A stretch of 64,000 nucleotides of DNA from Mitsuaria chitosanitabida ATCC BAA-476 = NBRC 102408 (GCF_001598255.1 NZ_BCYP01000004.1:124001-188000); one strand, 5' to 3'; shown: positions 45,080 through 55,139, numbered from the stretch's first letter. Notes: a model not told the origin generated them from the letters alone. Made by a program: numbers and translations.

Positions 45080-47217
45080 CAGGAGGTCTCCGGGCGGGTG
45101 CCATGGACGCGGGGCATCGCGCGGACGAGTCCGGTCGGCGCGGGCTCAAGCAGCGGCGGCTCGTGGGAACGTGGATCGCGCGAGGCCGCCCGTGGTTCGA
45201 CCGCCTGGCCCGCCCGGGCCGGGCGATAGCGTCGATCGGCCAGCGCCAGCAGGCCGCCCAGCGCGATCAGGGCCACGCCGCCCCAGATCCAGGCCATGAA
45301 GGGCTTCACTTGCACGCGTACGCTCCAGCGGCCGTCTCCGAGGGGCTCGGCCAGCACGACGAACAGGTCGCGGCGCCAGCCCACGTCGATGGCCGGCTGG
45401 CTGAGCGCGGTGCCGTCGGCGTGGAAGACGCGCTTTTCCGGATGCACGCGTGCCACCTCGCCCAGCGATCGGCCGCCGTCGCCGTCGAGCGCGTCGACGA
45501 CGAAGGTCCCGCGCATCCGGTCGTGATTGGGTCCCTCGCCGGGGGTGAGCGCCTCCAGCCGGAAGCGCAGACCGGCCACGTCCACGCTGCCGCCCAGCGC
45601 CAGGGTCGCCTCGCGGCGATGCTCGAAACCAGTCGCCAAGGTGGCGCCGAGCACGAACACGCCTACGCCGGCATGCGCGACCAGCATGCCCCACCAGCTC
45701 GCGGGCTGGCGGCCGACACGACGCCAGAGCCGATCGATCCGACCGTCCTCATCGTCGCCCGAGCTGCCCAGGCGCTCGATCGCATGCGCGAGCGCGGAGC
45801 CCACGCACCAGGCCGCCAGCACCACGCCGAAGCTCGCCAGCGGTGTCCAGCCGGACACGCCACGGGGCGCCGCCGGGACGGCCCAGGCGGCGAGCACCGA
45901 CAGCGCCGCCGCGCACAGGGCGCTCGCACCCAGCGCCCAGCGCAGCTGCCGGGCGAGCTCGGGCCGCGGCGCGCGCTTCCACCGGGCCAGCGGTCCCACG
46001 CCCATCAGCAGCAGCGCGGGCACGACCAGCGGAATCACGACGGCCTCGAAGTAGGGCGGGCCGACGGAGATCTTCTCGCCGCGCAACAGATCCAGTGCCA
46101 GCGGATAGAGCGTGCCCAGCAGCACCGCCAGCGAGGCGGCGACGAACAGCACGTTGTTGACCAGCAGCAGTGTCTCGCGCGACAGCGCCGCGAAGCGCCC
46201 ACCCAGGCCCACGCTGGGAGCGCGCCAGGCGAAGAGCAGCAGCGAGCCGCCCACCACCGCCACCATCAGGCACAGGATGCACAGGCCGCGACCCGGGTCG
46301 ACCGCGAACGCGTGGACCGAGGTCAGGACGCCCGAGCGCACGAGGAAGGTACCGAGCAGGCTCAACGAGAAGGCCGCGATCGCCAGCAGCACCGTCCAGC
46401 TGCGGAAGGCGCCGCGTCGGTCCGTGACGATCAGCGAGTGGATGAGCGCCGTGCCGGCCAGCCACGGCATCAGCGACGCGTTCTCCACCGGATCCCAGAA
46501 CCACCAGCCGCCCCAGCCCAGCACGCCGTAAGCCCAGGCGCTGCCCAGCAGGATGCCCAGGGTCAGGAAGCTCCAGGCCGCCAGCGTCCAGGGACGGGAC
46601 CAGCGCGCCCAGGTCGCGTCCAGTCGTCCGGAGATCAGCGCCGCCAGCCCGAACGCGAAAGCCACCGCGAAGCCGACATAGCCCATGTAGAGCAGCGGCG
46701 GATGCGCCACCATGCCCGGGTCCTGCAGCAGCGGATTGAGGTCGCGGCCCTCGGGCGCGGCCGGGGAGAGGCGCGTGAACGGATTCGACAGGAAGAGCAG
46801 GAACAGCAGCATGCCGATGCCCAGCCAGCCCATCACCGCGAGCACCCGCGCGGCGTAGTCGGCGGGGAGGGCGCGGCTGCGCAGCGCCACCGCGCAGCCC
46901 CAGCCGGCCAGCAGCGTCTGCCACAGCAGCATCGAGCCCTCGTGGCCGCCCCAGACGGCGGTGAAGCGGTAGATCGCCGGCAGCTTGGAATGCGAGTTGG
47001 CCGCCACGTACAACACCGAGAAATCGCCGGCCAGGAAGGACCAGGCCAGCGCCGCGAAGGCCAGCAGGCTGAGCGCGCCCTGCAGCAGCGCCGCCGGCCT
47101 GGCGACACGGATCCAGGGTTCGATGCGCCAGTGCGCGCCCACCATCGGCAGCGTCCCTTGGACCACGGCCACCAGCAGCGCCAGCACCAGCGCGAAGACG
47201 CCGATCTCCGGAATCAT
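45079..47217 (-). CDS. ccmF: Heme lyase CcmF
   Basis: A 712-residue integral membrane protein, the synthetase that joins heme to apocytochrome c. It has about 15 helices. The tryptophan-rich WWD domain reads GWGGWWFWDPVENASLMPWL near residue 230. Conserved His residues that bind the CcmF b-heme lie in hydrophobic contexts. The length fits the family (about 650-700). The stop overlaps ccmG and the start overlaps ccmE by 4 nt. Confidence 0.96.
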   Translation of the reverse strand: MIPEIGVFALVLALLVAVVQGTLPMVGAHWRIEPWIRVARPAALLQGALSLLAFAALAWSFLAGDFSVLYVAANSHSKLPAIYRFTAVWGGHEGSMLLWQTLLAGWGCAVALRSRALPADYAARVLAVMGWLGIGMLLFLLFLSNPFTRLSPAAPEGRDLNPLLQDPGMVAHPPLLYMGYVGFAVAFAFGLAALISGRLDATWARWSRPWTLAAWSFLTLGILLGSAWAYGVLGWGGWWFWDPVENASLMPWLAGTALIHSLIVTDRRGAFRSWTVLLAIAAFSLSLLGTFLVRSGVLTSVHAFAVDPGRGLCILCLMVAVVGGSLLLFAWRAPSVGLGGRFAALSRETLLLVNNVLFVAASLAVLLGTLYPLALDLLRGEKISVGPPYFEAVVIPLVVPALLLMGVGPLARWKRAPRPELARQLRWALGASALCAAALSVLAAWAVPAAPRGVSGWTPLASFGVVLAAWCVGSALAHAIERLGSSGDDEDGRIDRLWRRVGRQPASWWGMLVAHAGVGVFVLGATLATGFEHRREATLALGGSVDVAGLRFRLEALTPGEGPNHDRMRGTFVVDALDGDGGRSLGEVARVHPEKRVFHADGTALSQPAIDVGWRRDLFVVLAEPLGDGRWSVRVQVKPFMAWIWGGVALIALGGLLALADRRYRPARAGQAVEPRAASRDPRSHEPPLLEPAPTGLVRAMPRVHGTRPETS

Positions 47218-47723
47218 GGTCGGACTCCCTTCGAGCCATGGCCGCCAGCCCCGTCGCCGGGGTCCCCGATGCCGACCGGGGCAGCCGGACCGGCCTTCCT
47301 GGCGCGGCCCTGCTCGAGGGCCCGCGCGGCCTCGGGCGGCATGTAGTTCTCGTCGTGCTTGGCCAGGACCTCGGTGGCGGTGAAGGAGCCGTCATGGGCG
47401 AGGCGTCCGGAGACGACGACGCCCTTGCCCTCCTTGAACAGGTCGGGCAGCAGTCCCCGATAGGTGACGGGGATACGCTGGACCTCATCGGTGACGATGA
47501 AGCGCACGCTCAGCCCATCGGCGTCGCGGCGCAGCGAGTCGAGCTCCACGAGCCCCCCGAGCCGGAAGGCGGCGTCGCGGGGCGCCTGTTCGGCGTGCAC
47601 CTGCGTCGGGCTGAGGAAGAAGGTGACGTTGTCGCCAAGCGCGCGCAGCACGAGCGCGGTCGCGCCGCCGAGCGCCGCGAGCCCGATCACGATGAACATC
47701 AGGCGGCGATGGCGGGCTTTCAT
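47214..47723 (-). CDS. ccmE: Periplasmic heme chaperone CcmE
   Basis: A 169-residue heme carrier. An N-terminal membrane anchor (residues 9-28) is followed by an OB-fold. The covalent heme-binding His is His123 in VLAKHDENYMPPE. The C-terminal tail is Gly/Ala-rich and ends in a basic segment. It overlaps ccmD and ccmF by 4 nt each. Confidence 0.96.
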   Translation of the reverse strand: MKARHRRLMFIVIGLAALGGATALVLRALGDNVTFFLSPTQVHAEQAPRDAAFRLGGLVELDSLRRDADGLSVRFIVTDEVQRIPVTYRGLLPDLFKEGKGVVVSGRLAHDGSFTATEVLAKHDENYMPPEAARALEQGRARKAGPAAPVGIGDPGDGAGGHGSKGVRP

Positions 47724-47860
47724 GGCGAGCGCTCCTCATCGGACGGGCTCAGCGGCGTCCCCAGGAGGCGACGACTGCGCCGCCACAGCATGAGGATCTC
47801 GACGAACAGGAGCAGGGCGGAAGTCCAGCCGACGGCGAGGAAGAAGGCGTGAGCGTTCAT
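47720..47860 (-). CDS. ccmD: Heme exporter accessory protein CcmD
   Basis: A 46-residue membrane protein with one helix (FFLAVGWTSALLLFVEILML) and a basic cytoplasmic tail (WRRSRRLLG). CcmD joins the CcmABC complex and releases holo-CcmE. The small size is normal. It overlaps ccmC and ccmE by 4 nt each. Confidence 0.9.
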   Translation of the reverse strand: MNAHAFFLAVGWTSALLLFVEILMLWRRSRRLLGTPLSPSDEERSP

Positions 47861-48603
47861 GGGGAATCCCGTAGCAGGCAGCGCGCGCGCGTGAGCGTCA
47901 TCGCGATGGCATAGGCCCAGCAGGCCAGCGCCATCAGCAGCATGCCGGTCAGCATGGAGGCGGCCATGGACGGCGCGGCGTCGAAGCGGATGGAGGCGCC
48001 TTGATGGAGCGTGCTCCACCACTGGACGGAGAAGTAGATGACGGGCACGTTGACCACGCCCACGAGCAGGAGGAGGGCGCCGGCGATGTCGGCGCGGCGG
48101 GTGTCCTCGATGGCGGAGACCAGGGCCAGGTAGCCCAGGTAGAGGAAAAGCAGCAGGAGCTCGGAGGTGAGCCGGGCGTCCCACACCCACCAGGTGCCCC
48201 AGGTGGGTTTGCCCCAGGCGGCGCCGGTCCACAGCGCGATGACCGTGAAGAGCGCGCCGGTGGGCGCGATCGCGCGGGCCATCACGAAGGACAGCCGCGT
48301 GTGGTACGTGAGGCCGAGCGCGGCGTGCAGCGCGGCGACGAGGTACAGGAACATCGACATCCAGGCGGCGGGCACGTGGATGAAGATGAGGCGGTAGACC
48401 TCGCCCTGCTGGTGGTCCGTGGGCGCGACGAGGAACGCGACCCAGAGTCCCGCGAGCGCGAGGACCGCCGCCAGTCCGGCGAACCAAGGGATCACGCGCG
48501 CGGCCCAGGGGTCGAAACGGACCGGCGAGGTCAGCGCGCGCCAGCGCCGAGGCGGCGCCTCGTGGCGCGGCGGACTGCCGAGTCGGGTGGTATGGACGGT
48601 CAT
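47857..48603 (-). CDS. ccmC: Heme transporter subunit CcmC
   Basis: A 248-residue membrane protein that loads heme onto CcmE. It has six helices and the tryptophan-rich segment WGKPTWGTWWVWDARLTSELLL near residue 135, flanked by conserved His residues (YHTRLS and, near 190, the WSTLHQG motif). The length is typical. An 82-nt gap separates it from ccmB, the only gap of this size within the ccm run. Confidence 0.95.
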   Translation of the reverse strand: MTVHTTRLGSPPRHEAPPRRWRALTSPVRFDPWAARVIPWFAGLAAVLALAGLWVAFLVAPTDHQQGEVYRLIFIHVPAAWMSMFLYLVAALHAALGLTYHTRLSFVMARAIAPTGALFTVIALWTGAAWGKPTWGTWWVWDARLTSELLLLFLYLGYLALVSAIEDTRRADIAGALLLLVGVVNVPVIYFSVQWWSTLHQGASIRFDAAPSMAASMLTGMLLMALACWAYAIAMTLTRARCLLRDSP

Positions 48604-48685
48604 GGCGAGGCGATGGAAGACGGCGGTGAGACCGATGAGGGCGCTGCGATCGATGGAACCGCTGGGATCGGCGGGACCGAGGCTG

Positions 48686-49342
48686 TCATTCGACGGCGAG
48701 CCGGAGCGCGGCGCTCGCGGCCCAGGGCACGGTGACCAGCGCGACCAGCAGCACCGCGCCCAGCAGGCTCAGATGCGGCGAGGCCGACAGGCCATGAAGC
48801 GAGGCGACCGCCGCGCCGCTGCCGAAGATCAGCACCGGCACGCACAGCGGCAACACGATCAGCGCGAGCAGCACATGCCCCCGCAACCCCAAGGTCAGCG
48901 CCGCGCCCAGGGCGCCGAGCAGCGACAGCGACGGCGTGCCCAGCAGCAGCGCGAGCGCCAGCACCCCGACGACCTCGCCCGGCAGTCCGTACTGCAGCCC
49001 GAGCAGCGGCGCGACCAGCACCAGCGGCAGCCCCGTCATCAGCCAGTGCCCCAGCGTCTTGGCCGCGACCACCGCCAGCGCGCCGCCGGGCGCCAGCAGC
49101 GATTGCTCGAGGCTGCCGTCGGCCAGGTCGGCCTCGAACAGGCGGTACTGCGACAACAGCATCGCCAGCAGCGCGCAGACCCAGATCACGCCCGGCCCCA
49201 GCGCCCGCAGCAGCGCCGCGTCCGGCCCGATGGCCAGCGGGAACAGGCTGGCCGCGACGACCAGGAAGGCCAGCGGTCCCAGCGCGTCGGCGGGCCGCGC
49301 GGCGGCCAGGCGCAGGTCGCGATGGAGCAGCGCCAGCATCAT
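48686..49342 (-). CDS. ccmB: Heme exporter permease CcmB
   Basis: A 218-residue, six-helix permease acting with the CcmA ATPase to release holo-CcmE from CcmC. It has [23 protein letters not shown] at the N-terminus and [17 protein letters not shown], the family's conserved cytoplasmic loop. The start is one of two adjacent Met codons, and it overlaps the end of ccmA by 4 nt. Confidence 0.94.
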   Translation of the reverse strand: MMLALLHRDLRLAAARPADALGPLAFLVVAASLFPLAIGPDAALLRALGPGVIWVCALLAMLLSQYRLFEADLADGSLEQSLLAPGGALAVVAAKTLGHWLMTGLPLVLVAPLLGLQYGLPGEVVGVLALALLLGTPSLSLLGALGAALTLGLRGHVLLALIVLPLCVPVLIFGSGAAVASLHGLSASPHLSLLGAVLLVALVTVPWAASAALRLAVE

Positions 49343-50100
49343 GCGGGGACGGCGTCTGCATGGCGGGCATGGACGCGATGGGCGTCCAGATCCAGATCGA
49401 TGAGGCGCTCCAGCGGCAGCGCGAGCGGGTGGTGCGTCGCCACGACCGCCAGGCCGCCGGCGCTCAGGTGCGCGTCGAGCAGCGCATGGAAGCGCGCTTC
49501 GCCGTCGGTGTCCAGCGCCGCCGTGGGCTCGTCGAGCAGCCAGAGCGACTGCCCGCTCATTGCCACGCGGGCGAGCGCCAGCCGCCGCCGCTGTCCTTGC
49601 GACAGCCGCCGGACCTGCAGCGGCGCGAGCTCGCGCAGGTCGACCGCGTCGAGCGCTTCCGCGATCGAACAGGCCCGCAGGCCGTGGTCCGTGGCAGCGG
49701 CGGTGGCGGCGGCGGCGGCGGCGGCGGCAACGGGTGCGATGGCCGCGCGTGAAGCGGGGCCTCCTTCGATCCCGTCGCCCGCGTCGGCGCCGCCACCGAG
49801 TCCCGCGATGCGGCGCGCGAAGACCAGGTTCTCCTCGACGGTCAGATCCAGGTTCAGGCCGTTCTGATGCGCGAGGTAGGCGAAGCCGCTGGGCCGGTCG
49901 ATCACGCCGGTCTTGATCGGGAGCAAGCCTGCGATGGCCCGCAGCAAGCTGCTCTTGCCGCTGCCGTTGGCGCCGCGCAGCGCCAACGCCCGACCGGCGC
50001 GCAGTTCCACGCTCAGATCGCGGAACAGCCATCGCCCACCGCGCACGCAGCCCAGCCGCTCGATGCGCAGCGCTTCAGCGCTTGACGGGACGGTCGGCAT
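49339..50100 (-). CDS. ccmA: Heme exporter ATP-binding protein CcmA, with alanine-rich insert
   Basis: A 253-residue ABC ATPase, against about 200-215 for typical CcmA. Walker A is GANGSGKSS near residue 43, the signature [18 protein letters not shown], and Walker [13 protein letters not shown]. The extra length is an insert of about 40 residues (roughly 102-142) that is Gly/Asp-rich and then nearly pure alanine, encoded partly by a (GGC)8 tract. It falls between the Q-loop and the signature, in the helical subdomain. The start overlaps the napC end by 26 nt, tying ccm to nap translation. Confidence 0.93.
   Translation of the reverse strand: MPTVPSSAEALRIERLGCVRGGRWLFRDLSVELRAGRALALRGANGSGKSSLLRAIAGLLPIKTGVIDRPSGFAYLAHQNGLNLDLTVEENLVFARRIAGLGGGADAGDGIEGGPASRAAIAPVAAAAAAAATAAATDHGLRACSIAEALDAVDLRELAPLQVRRLSQGQRRRLALARVAMSGQSLWLLDEPTAALDTDGEARFHALLDAHLSAGGLAVVATHHPLALPLERLIDLDLDAHRVHARHADAVPA
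49705..49728. repeat. (GGC)8 triplet repeat inside ccmA
   Basis: Eight uninterrupted GGC triplets read as GCC (Ala) on the coding strand. They sit within the longer alanine-rich insert, where changes in repeat number would add or remove Ala residues without shifting the frame. Confidence 0.92.
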
Positions 50101-50767
50101 CGTTGGGTCCGGCCGCGCTCACGCGCGCGGCTTCGTCGCCCTTGGGCACCGTCTGTCCGGGGCTGTCGGACGGGCCCTCGCCGGGCGGGATGTACGGCAG
50201 ATGGTGCGCGATGCCCTTGTGGCAGTCGATGCAGGTCTTCTCCTTGCTCGCCAGATAGGTCGAGTGCATGGCTTGCGCCCGCACGCTCTGGCGCGTGAAG
50301 TCCATCGAGTCGTAGTTGTGGCAGTTGCGGCACTCCAGCGAGTCGTTGGCCTTGAGGCGGGCCCACTCGTGCCGCGCCAGCTCCAGCCGTTTCTCCTGGA
50401 ACTTCTCCCGGGTGTCGATGGTGCCGAAGATCTTGCCCCAGACCTCCTTGGACGCCTGCATCTTGCGGGCGATCTTGTAGGTCCAGTCATGCGGGACGTG
50501 GCAGTTGGAGCAGACCGCCCGCACGCCCGAGCGGTTGGTGTAGTGGATGGTGCTCTTGAGCTCCACGTAGACGTTCTCGCGCATCTCGTGGCAGCCGGTG
50601 CAGAAGGCCTCGGTGTTGGTCAGTTCCATGGCGGTGTTGAACGCACCCCAGAACACGATGCCGCCGATGAAGCCGCCCAGCGTCAGGAAGCCCAGGCTGA
50701 AGTGCACGCTGGGCCGCCGCAGGACGGTCCAGTAACGGAGCAGGAGCCGGATCGTGGCTTGAAACAT
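50075..50767 (-). CDS. napC: NapC/NirT-family tetraheme cytochrome c
   Basis: A 230-residue membrane-anchored quinol dehydrogenase passing electrons from ubiquinol or menaquinol to NapB-NapA. An N-terminal helix ([20 protein letters not shown]) precedes four CxxCH heme sites: CTGCH, CSNCH, CRNCH and CIDCH. The length and spacing match NapC. A Pro/Asp-rich tail follows. A longer frame upstream is ignored, since the [10 protein letters not shown] start is typical. It overlaps ccmA by 26 nt. Confidence 0.95.
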   Translation of the reverse strand: MFQATIRLLLRYWTVLRRPSVHFSLGFLTLGGFIGGIVFWGAFNTAMELTNTEAFCTGCHEMRENVYVELKSTIHYTNRSGVRAVCSNCHVPHDWTYKIARKMQASKEVWGKIFGTIDTREKFQEKRLELARHEWARLKANDSLECRNCHNYDSMDFTRQSVRAQAMHSTYLASKEKTCIDCHKGIAHHLPYIPPGEGPSDSPGQTVPKGDEAARVSAAGPNDADRPVKR

Positions 50768-50783
50768 GGGTCGTCCTCCGCCG

Positions 50784-51320
50784 TCACTTGCGCGCGGGCG
50801 CCTTGCCGGCGTCCTTGCTGCGGTTCTGCTGGTCACGCTGGATCAGCGTGTCGACATCGACGAAGGTGTTGGGCACCACGAGAGGGGCCGCATCCTGGGG
50901 GACGTGGCATTGCAGGCAGAAGTAGCGCCGGGTCGAGACCTGGCCCAGCATGTGCCCGTCGCGATCCATGTAATGGGTGACGCTGACCGGGATGGCCTGC
51001 GACACCGCCGTCTTGGCGCGCGCATGGCAGTCCAGGCACTTGTTGAAGTTCTTGTCGACCTGGTAGCCGTCCACCCGATGCGGGATCGTCGGGGGCTGCA
51101 TCGTGTAGTTGCGGGTGCGGCGCAGGTCGTCGTTGACGGCGTTGCCCAGCAGCGGGGGCTTGGTGGTCTCGAGGATGGGCGTCGGGCCGCGGGCGGCGTC
51201 GACGAAAGGCTGGCCCTTCTGCAGCCCGGGCTGCTGGGCGAGCGCGACCGCGCCCGCCAGCAGCGCCGCGCCGGTCATCAGGACCGCCGCGAGGCGGCGC
51301 AAGGTGTGCATCGTGTTCAT
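50784..51320 (-). CDS. napB: Diheme cytochrome c NapB, small subunit of periplasmic nitrate reductase
   Basis: A 178-residue periplasmic electron-transfer subunit. A signal peptide of about 27 residues ends ALAQ. Two CxxCH sites (CLDCH and CLQCH) bind hemes. Conserved [19 protein letters not shown] and HYMDRDG segments supply axial His ligands. It docks to NapA. The start has GAGGAC 7-8 nt upstream. It is spaced 11 nt from napA and 16 nt from napC. Confidence 0.95.
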   Translation of the reverse strand: MNTMHTLRRLAAVLMTGAALLAGAVALAQQPGLQKGQPFVDAARGPTPILETTKPPLLGNAVNDDLRRTRNYTMQPPTIPHRVDGYQVDKNFNKCLDCHARAKTAVSQAIPVSVTHYMDRDGHMLGQVSTRRYFCLQCHVPQDAAPLVVPNTFVDVDTLIQRDQQNRSKDAGKAPARK

Positions 51321-51331
51321 CGCGGTCCTCC

Positions 51332-53827
51332 TCAGGCGATCTTGCTGATCTTGACCGCGCACTTCTTGAAGTCGGTCTGCAGCGAGATCGGATCCGTGGC
51401 GTCCAGCGTGACCTTGTTGATCAGCTCGCTGGCATCGAACCAGGGCACGAACACCAGGCCGCGCGGCGGCTTGTTGCGGCCGCGGGTCTCCACCCGCGTC
51501 TGCATCTTGCCGCGCCGCGACGAGATCTCCACCAACGTGCCGCGCCGCACGCCCAGCGCCTTGGCGTCGTCCGGATGCATGTAGCAGTAGGCGTTGGGCA
51601 CGGCGCGATGAAGTTCCGGAACGCGCCGCGTCATCGAGCCCGAGTGCCAGTGCTCCAGCACCCGCCCGGTGGACAGCCAGAACGGGTAGTCCTTGTCCGG
51701 CGACTCGGCCGGCGGCTCGTAGGGGAGGGCGAAGATGTTGGCCTTGCCGTCCGCGTTCCCGTAGAACTGCCAGCCGGTACCGGCTTTCACGTAGGGGTCC
51801 TCGCCCTCGCGATAGCGCCAGCGGGTCTCCTTGCCGTTGACCACCGGCCAGCGCAGACCGCGGGCCTTGTGGTACTCGTCGAACGGGGCCAGGTCATGCC
51901 CGTGACCGCGGCCGAAGCTGGCGTACTCCTCGAACAAGCCCTTCTGCAGATAGAAGCCGAAGGCCTGGGCCTCGTCGTTGGCGTAGTTCTTGTCCAGGTC
52001 CGACAGGGGGAACTTGTCGACCTGGCCATTGCGGTAGAGCACGTCGTAGAGCGTCTTGCCGCGCAGCGCGGGCTGCTTGGCGATCAGCTCCTCCGGCCAG
52101 ACCTCCTCGACCTTGAAGCGCTTGGAGAACTCCACCAGCTGCCACAGGTCCGAGCGCGCCTGACCCGGCGCCTTCACCAGCTGATGCCAGAAGTGCGTGC
52201 GCCGCTCCGCGTTGCCGTAGGCGCCTTCCTTCTCCACCCACATCGCGCTGGGCAGGATCAGGTCGGCTGCGACGCCGGTCACCGTCGGATAGACGTCGGA
52301 GACGACGATGAAGTTCTCCGGATTGCGGTAGCCGGGGTAGCCCTCCTGCGTCAGGTTGGCGCCGGCCTGCATGTTGTTGTTGACCATCACCCAATAGAAA
52401 TTGAGCGCGCCGTCCTTGAGCTTGCGGTTCTGCTCGACCGCGTGATAACCGGGCTTGGCCGGGATGGTGCCCTCGGGAATCTTCCAGATCTCCTCGGCGT
52501 GGGCGCGGTGCTTGGGGTTGGCCACGACCATGTCCGCCGGCAGCCGGTGCGAGAACGTGCCCACCTCGCGCGCCGTGCCGCAGGCCGAGGGTTGCCCCGT
52601 CAGCGAGAAAGGGCTGTTGCCGGGGGTCGAGATCTTCCCGGTCAGCAGGTGGATGTTGTAGACGAGGTTGTTGGCCCAGGTGCCGCGGGTGTGCTGGTTG
52701 AAGCCCATGGTCCAGAAGGACATCACCTTGACCTTGGGATCGGCGTAGAGCTCGGCCAGCGCCTTGAGCCGGTTCTTGGGAACGCCGGTGAGCTCGGCGG
52801 TGTAGTCCAGGTCGTACTTGCTGACGAACCTGGCGTACTCGTCGAAGCTGATGGGCTTGGCGCCGTTGGGATCGCCCGCGTTCTTCGCCGCCTTCTGCAG
52901 CGGGTGCTCGGGCCGCAGGCCGTAGCCGATGTCCGCGTTGCCCAGCTTGAAGTTGGCGTGCTTCTCGACGAACTCCTTGTTCACCCGGCCCGTCGTGATG
53001 ATGTAGTTGGCGATGTAGTTCAGGATCGCCAGATCGGTCTGCGGCTTGAAGGTGAGCTCGATGTCGGCCAGCTCGTAGGAGCGGTGCTCGAAGGTCGACA
53101 GCACCGCGACCTTGACGTCCGGCCCGCTGAGCCGGCGGTCGGTGACGCGGGTCCACAGGACCGGATGCATCTCCGCCATGTTGGAACCCCACAGGACGAA
53201 GGCGGTGGCGTTCTCGATGTCGTCATAGCAGCCCATGGGCTCGTCCATGCCGAAGGTGCGCATGAAGCCGGTCACCGCCGAGGCCATGCAGTGGCGCGCG
53301 TTGGGGTCGATGTTGTTGCTGCGCAGGCCGGCCTTCATCAGCTTGACCGCCGCGTAGCCCTCCCAGACCGTCCACTGGCCCGAGCCGAACATGCCCACCG
53401 CCGTCGGCCCCTTGGCCTTGAGCGTCTTCTTGCACTGCTCGGCCATCACGTCGAAGGCCTGGTCCCAGGTGATGGGTGTGAACTCGCCGTCCTTGGCGTA
53501 CTGGCCGTTCTTCATGCGCAGCACGGGCGTGGTCAGGCGGTCCGCCCCGTACATGATCTTGGACAGGAAGTAGCCCTTGACGCAGTTCAGGCCGCGGTTG
53601 ACCTCGGCCTCCGGGTCGCCCTGCGTGGCCACGACGTGGTTGTCCTTGACCGCGACCTGCACGTGGCAGCCGGTGCCGCAGAAGCGGCAGGGCGCCTTGG
53701 ACCAGGTCAGCTTGGACGCGTCCGCGGCCGCGCTGCCGTCCTGGGCCAGGACCTCGATCGGAATCCCCGCCACCGCGCCCGCCGCGACGGCGGCGGAATG
53801 GCGGACGAAATCACGTCGTGTGCTCAT
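51332..53827 (-). CDS. napA: Periplasmic nitrate reductase catalytic subunit NapA
   Basis: An 831-residue molybdopterin (bis-MGD) enzyme that reduces nitrate to nitrite in the periplasm. A twin-arginine leader ([16 protein letters not shown]) marks it for Tat export. A [4Fe-4S] cluster is bound by [12 protein letters not shown] and a later Cys in [11 protein letters not shown]. The molybdenum-ligating Cys is in [13 protein letters not shown]. Length and motif order match NapA of E. coli and Cupriavidus. The start overlaps napD by 17 nt. NapA needs NapD for maturation and the Tat system encoded at 30.0-31.5 kb. Confidence 0.97.
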   Translation of the reverse strand: MSTRRDFVRHSAAVAAGAVAGIPIEVLAQDGSAAADASKLTWSKAPCRFCGTGCHVQVAVKDNHVVATQGDPEAEVNRGLNCVKGYFLSKIMYGADRLTTPVLRMKNGQYAKDGEFTPITWDQAFDVMAEQCKKTLKAKGPTAVGMFGSGQWTVWEGYAAVKLMKAGLRSNNIDPNARHCMASAVTGFMRTFGMDEPMGCYDDIENATAFVLWGSNMAEMHPVLWTRVTDRRLSGPDVKVAVLSTFEHRSYELADIELTFKPQTDLAILNYIANYIITTGRVNKEFVEKHANFKLGNADIGYGLRPEHPLQKAAKNAGDPNGAKPISFDEYARFVSKYDLDYTAELTGVPKNRLKALAELYADPKVKVMSFWTMGFNQHTRGTWANNLVYNIHLLTGKISTPGNSPFSLTGQPSACGTAREVGTFSHRLPADMVVANPKHRAHAEEIWKIPEGTIPAKPGYHAVEQNRKLKDGALNFYWVMVNNNMQAGANLTQEGYPGYRNPENFIVVSDVYPTVTGVAADLILPSAMWVEKEGAYGNAERRTHFWHQLVKAPGQARSDLWQLVEFSKRFKVEEVWPEELIAKQPALRGKTLYDVLYRNGQVDKFPLSDLDKNYANDEAQAFGFYLQKGLFEEYASFGRGHGHDLAPFDEYHKARGLRWPVVNGKETRWRYREGEDPYVKAGTGWQFYGNADGKANIFALPYEPPAESPDKDYPFWLSTGRVLEHWHSGSMTRRVPELHRAVPNAYCYMHPDDAKALGVRRGTLVEISSRRGKMQTRVETRGRNKPPRGLVFVPWFDASELINKVTLDATDPISLQTDFKKCAVKISKIA

Positions 53828-54188
53828 GGTCGAACTCCTTGTCCATGTCGGTGGCCGCCTTGACGGGGCCGTTGTCGTTGTCGAGGCCGTGATGGCCCTG
53901 ATGGCCGTGAATGCCGCCCTCGTCGGCGTCCTGCCCCGCTGGGGGCTCCGGCTCGATGTGCTGGTAGACCAGCGCCACGTTGACCACGCCGCGCAGCTGC
54001 TGCATCGCGCGGACCTGATCGAGGATGTCGTCGGCGGTCGAGCCGTCCAGCGTCACGACCAGCTTGCCGGCGTCCGAGCGGCCGTGGATGCGCGCGCCGG
54101 GCAGGTCCTGGATGGCCGCCGCGGCGGCGTCGAGCAGGCGAGGCTGCGCCTGCACCACCACGCTGGCAATGTGCATCTCTGAAGGCAT
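53811..54188 (-). CDS. napD: NapD, chaperone of NapA
   Basis: A 125-residue cytoplasmic chaperone that binds the NapA twin-arginine leader and prevents premature export. The ferredoxin-like core ([21 protein letters not shown], then [14 protein letters not shown]) is about 85 residues. It is extended by a His/Asp-rich tail of about 40 residues ending DHEHTT, which could bind metal but may be only a linker. The ATG at 54188 is preferred over an upstream TTG. It overlaps napA by 17 nt. Confidence 0.9.
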   Translation of the reverse strand: MPSEMHIASVVVQAQPRLLDAAAAAIQDLPGARIHGRSDAGKLVVTLDGSTADDILDQVRAMQQLRGVVNVALVYQHIEPEPPAGQDADEGGIHGHQGHHGLDNDNGPVKAATDMDKEFDHEHTT

Positions 54189-54287
54189 GGGCAACCCGTG
54201 GGGTTGGAAGAATGGATGCGGTCGGGCACCCGTCGTTGGGGCCGGCCGCTGCGGGCCTGGTGGCGCGAGGACGCGCCGCGGGGGGGG

Positions 54288-54458
54288 TCAACTGCCCGGC
54301 GGACCGGCGAACATCTGGTAGATCCAGACGACGAAGCCGTAGCCCGCGACCGTCAGGACCGCCAGCACGGGCGCCATGACGACGGACAGGAAGATGAAGC
54401 TGCGCAGCTCCTCGGACCGGGTGGACGGGGCCGTGGAGGGCTTGGGGATGATTGGCAT
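54288..54458 (-). CDS. napE: NapE, small membrane protein of the nap operon
   Basis: A 56-residue single-helix membrane protein (FIFLSVVMAPVLAVLTVAGYGFVVW) with the family's SEELRSFIFL start of the helix. NapE is often the first gene of nap operons, and its function is unclear. A 99-nt gap separates it from napD. The start at MPIIPKPS is chosen; the upstream Met codons lack family-like sequence. Confidence 0.88.
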   Translation of the reverse strand: MPIIPKPSTAPSTRSEELRSFIFLSVVMAPVLAVLTVAGYGFVVWIYQMFAGPPGS

Positions 54459-54528
54459 GACGGCTGCTCCCTCAGCGTCGGCCCGTGTGCCTGAAGGCAT
54501 CTTGTTTGTGCGAAGGGCGACGGAAAAG

Positions 54529-54558
54529 CTTATATCTGCGTGCGGGAATCGCTGTCAA
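54529..54558 (-). promoter_or_regulatory. Sigma-70-type promoter ahead of napE
   Basis: On the minus strand TTGACA (complement 54553-54558) and TATAAG (complement 54529-54534) are spaced by 18 bp. Transcription would start near 54522, leaving a leader of about 64 nt. No FNR site (TTGAT-N4-ATCAA) was seen around it. The rest of the 345-nt gap up to the DUF721 gene shows no gene. Confidence 0.7.
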
Positions 54559-54803
54559 CGCCGCGGGGCGGGCACCCGACGAGCGGCAACGAGGGGCGGC
54601 GGTCGGGTCGGAAGTGCAAGACGAGGACATGGGGGCGATTCTTCGCCCGCGGGGACAGGTCCGTATTGACGATGGTCAAGGGCGGTCGCGATGGGGCGCG
54701 GTGGACGGGCGTCACCGCTCCCCCAGGGGTCACGTGTTGCCGGGGCGGGGGGGCGGGATGCGCCGAGCGGTCGCCCGGTTGCCCCTTCAGGAGGGGACGA
54801 GGC

Positions 54804-55139
54804 TCAGGACTGGCGCACGCGAATGCGCAACTCGCCCTCGAGCAGCAGACCTTCCTCGCGCAGCAGCTGCAGCAAGGTGGGCTGCATGTGGCGCAGCTTG
54901 GCGGCGATGGCGGCGTTGTCGGCCACCAGGGTCCAGCCGTGCTCGTCCAGCGTGCCGGCCTGGACGAAGCGTTTCATCGCGCCGGGCAGGGCGACCCGGA
55001 CCGTCTCGAGATGCTTCTGCGACAGCGCCAGCTGCTGGCCCAACCGGGCCAGCATCCCGTGGCCGGACATGGCCCGGCCGAAATCCATCGGATCGGGCGT
55101 GACGGGCTTGGGGCGCGGCGGCAGGTAGCGGGTGGCCAT
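54804..55139 (-). CDS. dciA: DUF721-family protein, probable DciA helicase loader
   Basis: A 111-residue basic protein of the DUF721 family. In many bacteria without DnaC, DUF721 proteins (DciA) load the DnaB replicative helicase. The core reads LALSQKHLETVRVALPGAM, then DEHGWTLVADNAAIAAKLRHMQPTLLQLLREEG. The gene is divergent from secA with 292 nt between starts, the arrangement seen in pseudomonads and other betaproteobacteria. Assignment to DciA is by family and neighbourhood only. Confidence 0.75.
   Translation of the reverse strand: MATRYLPPRPKPVTPDPMDFGRAMSGHGMLARLGQQLALSQKHLETVRVALPGAMKRFVQAGTLDEHGWTLVADNAAIAAKLRHMQPTLLQLLREEGLLLEGELRIRVRQS

Noticed and set aside
44938-47346. 802-codon open frame opposite ccmF
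   Set aside because: It is antisense to well-defined ccmG, ccmF and ccmE genes; the composition is Arg/Gln/His-rich without motifs.
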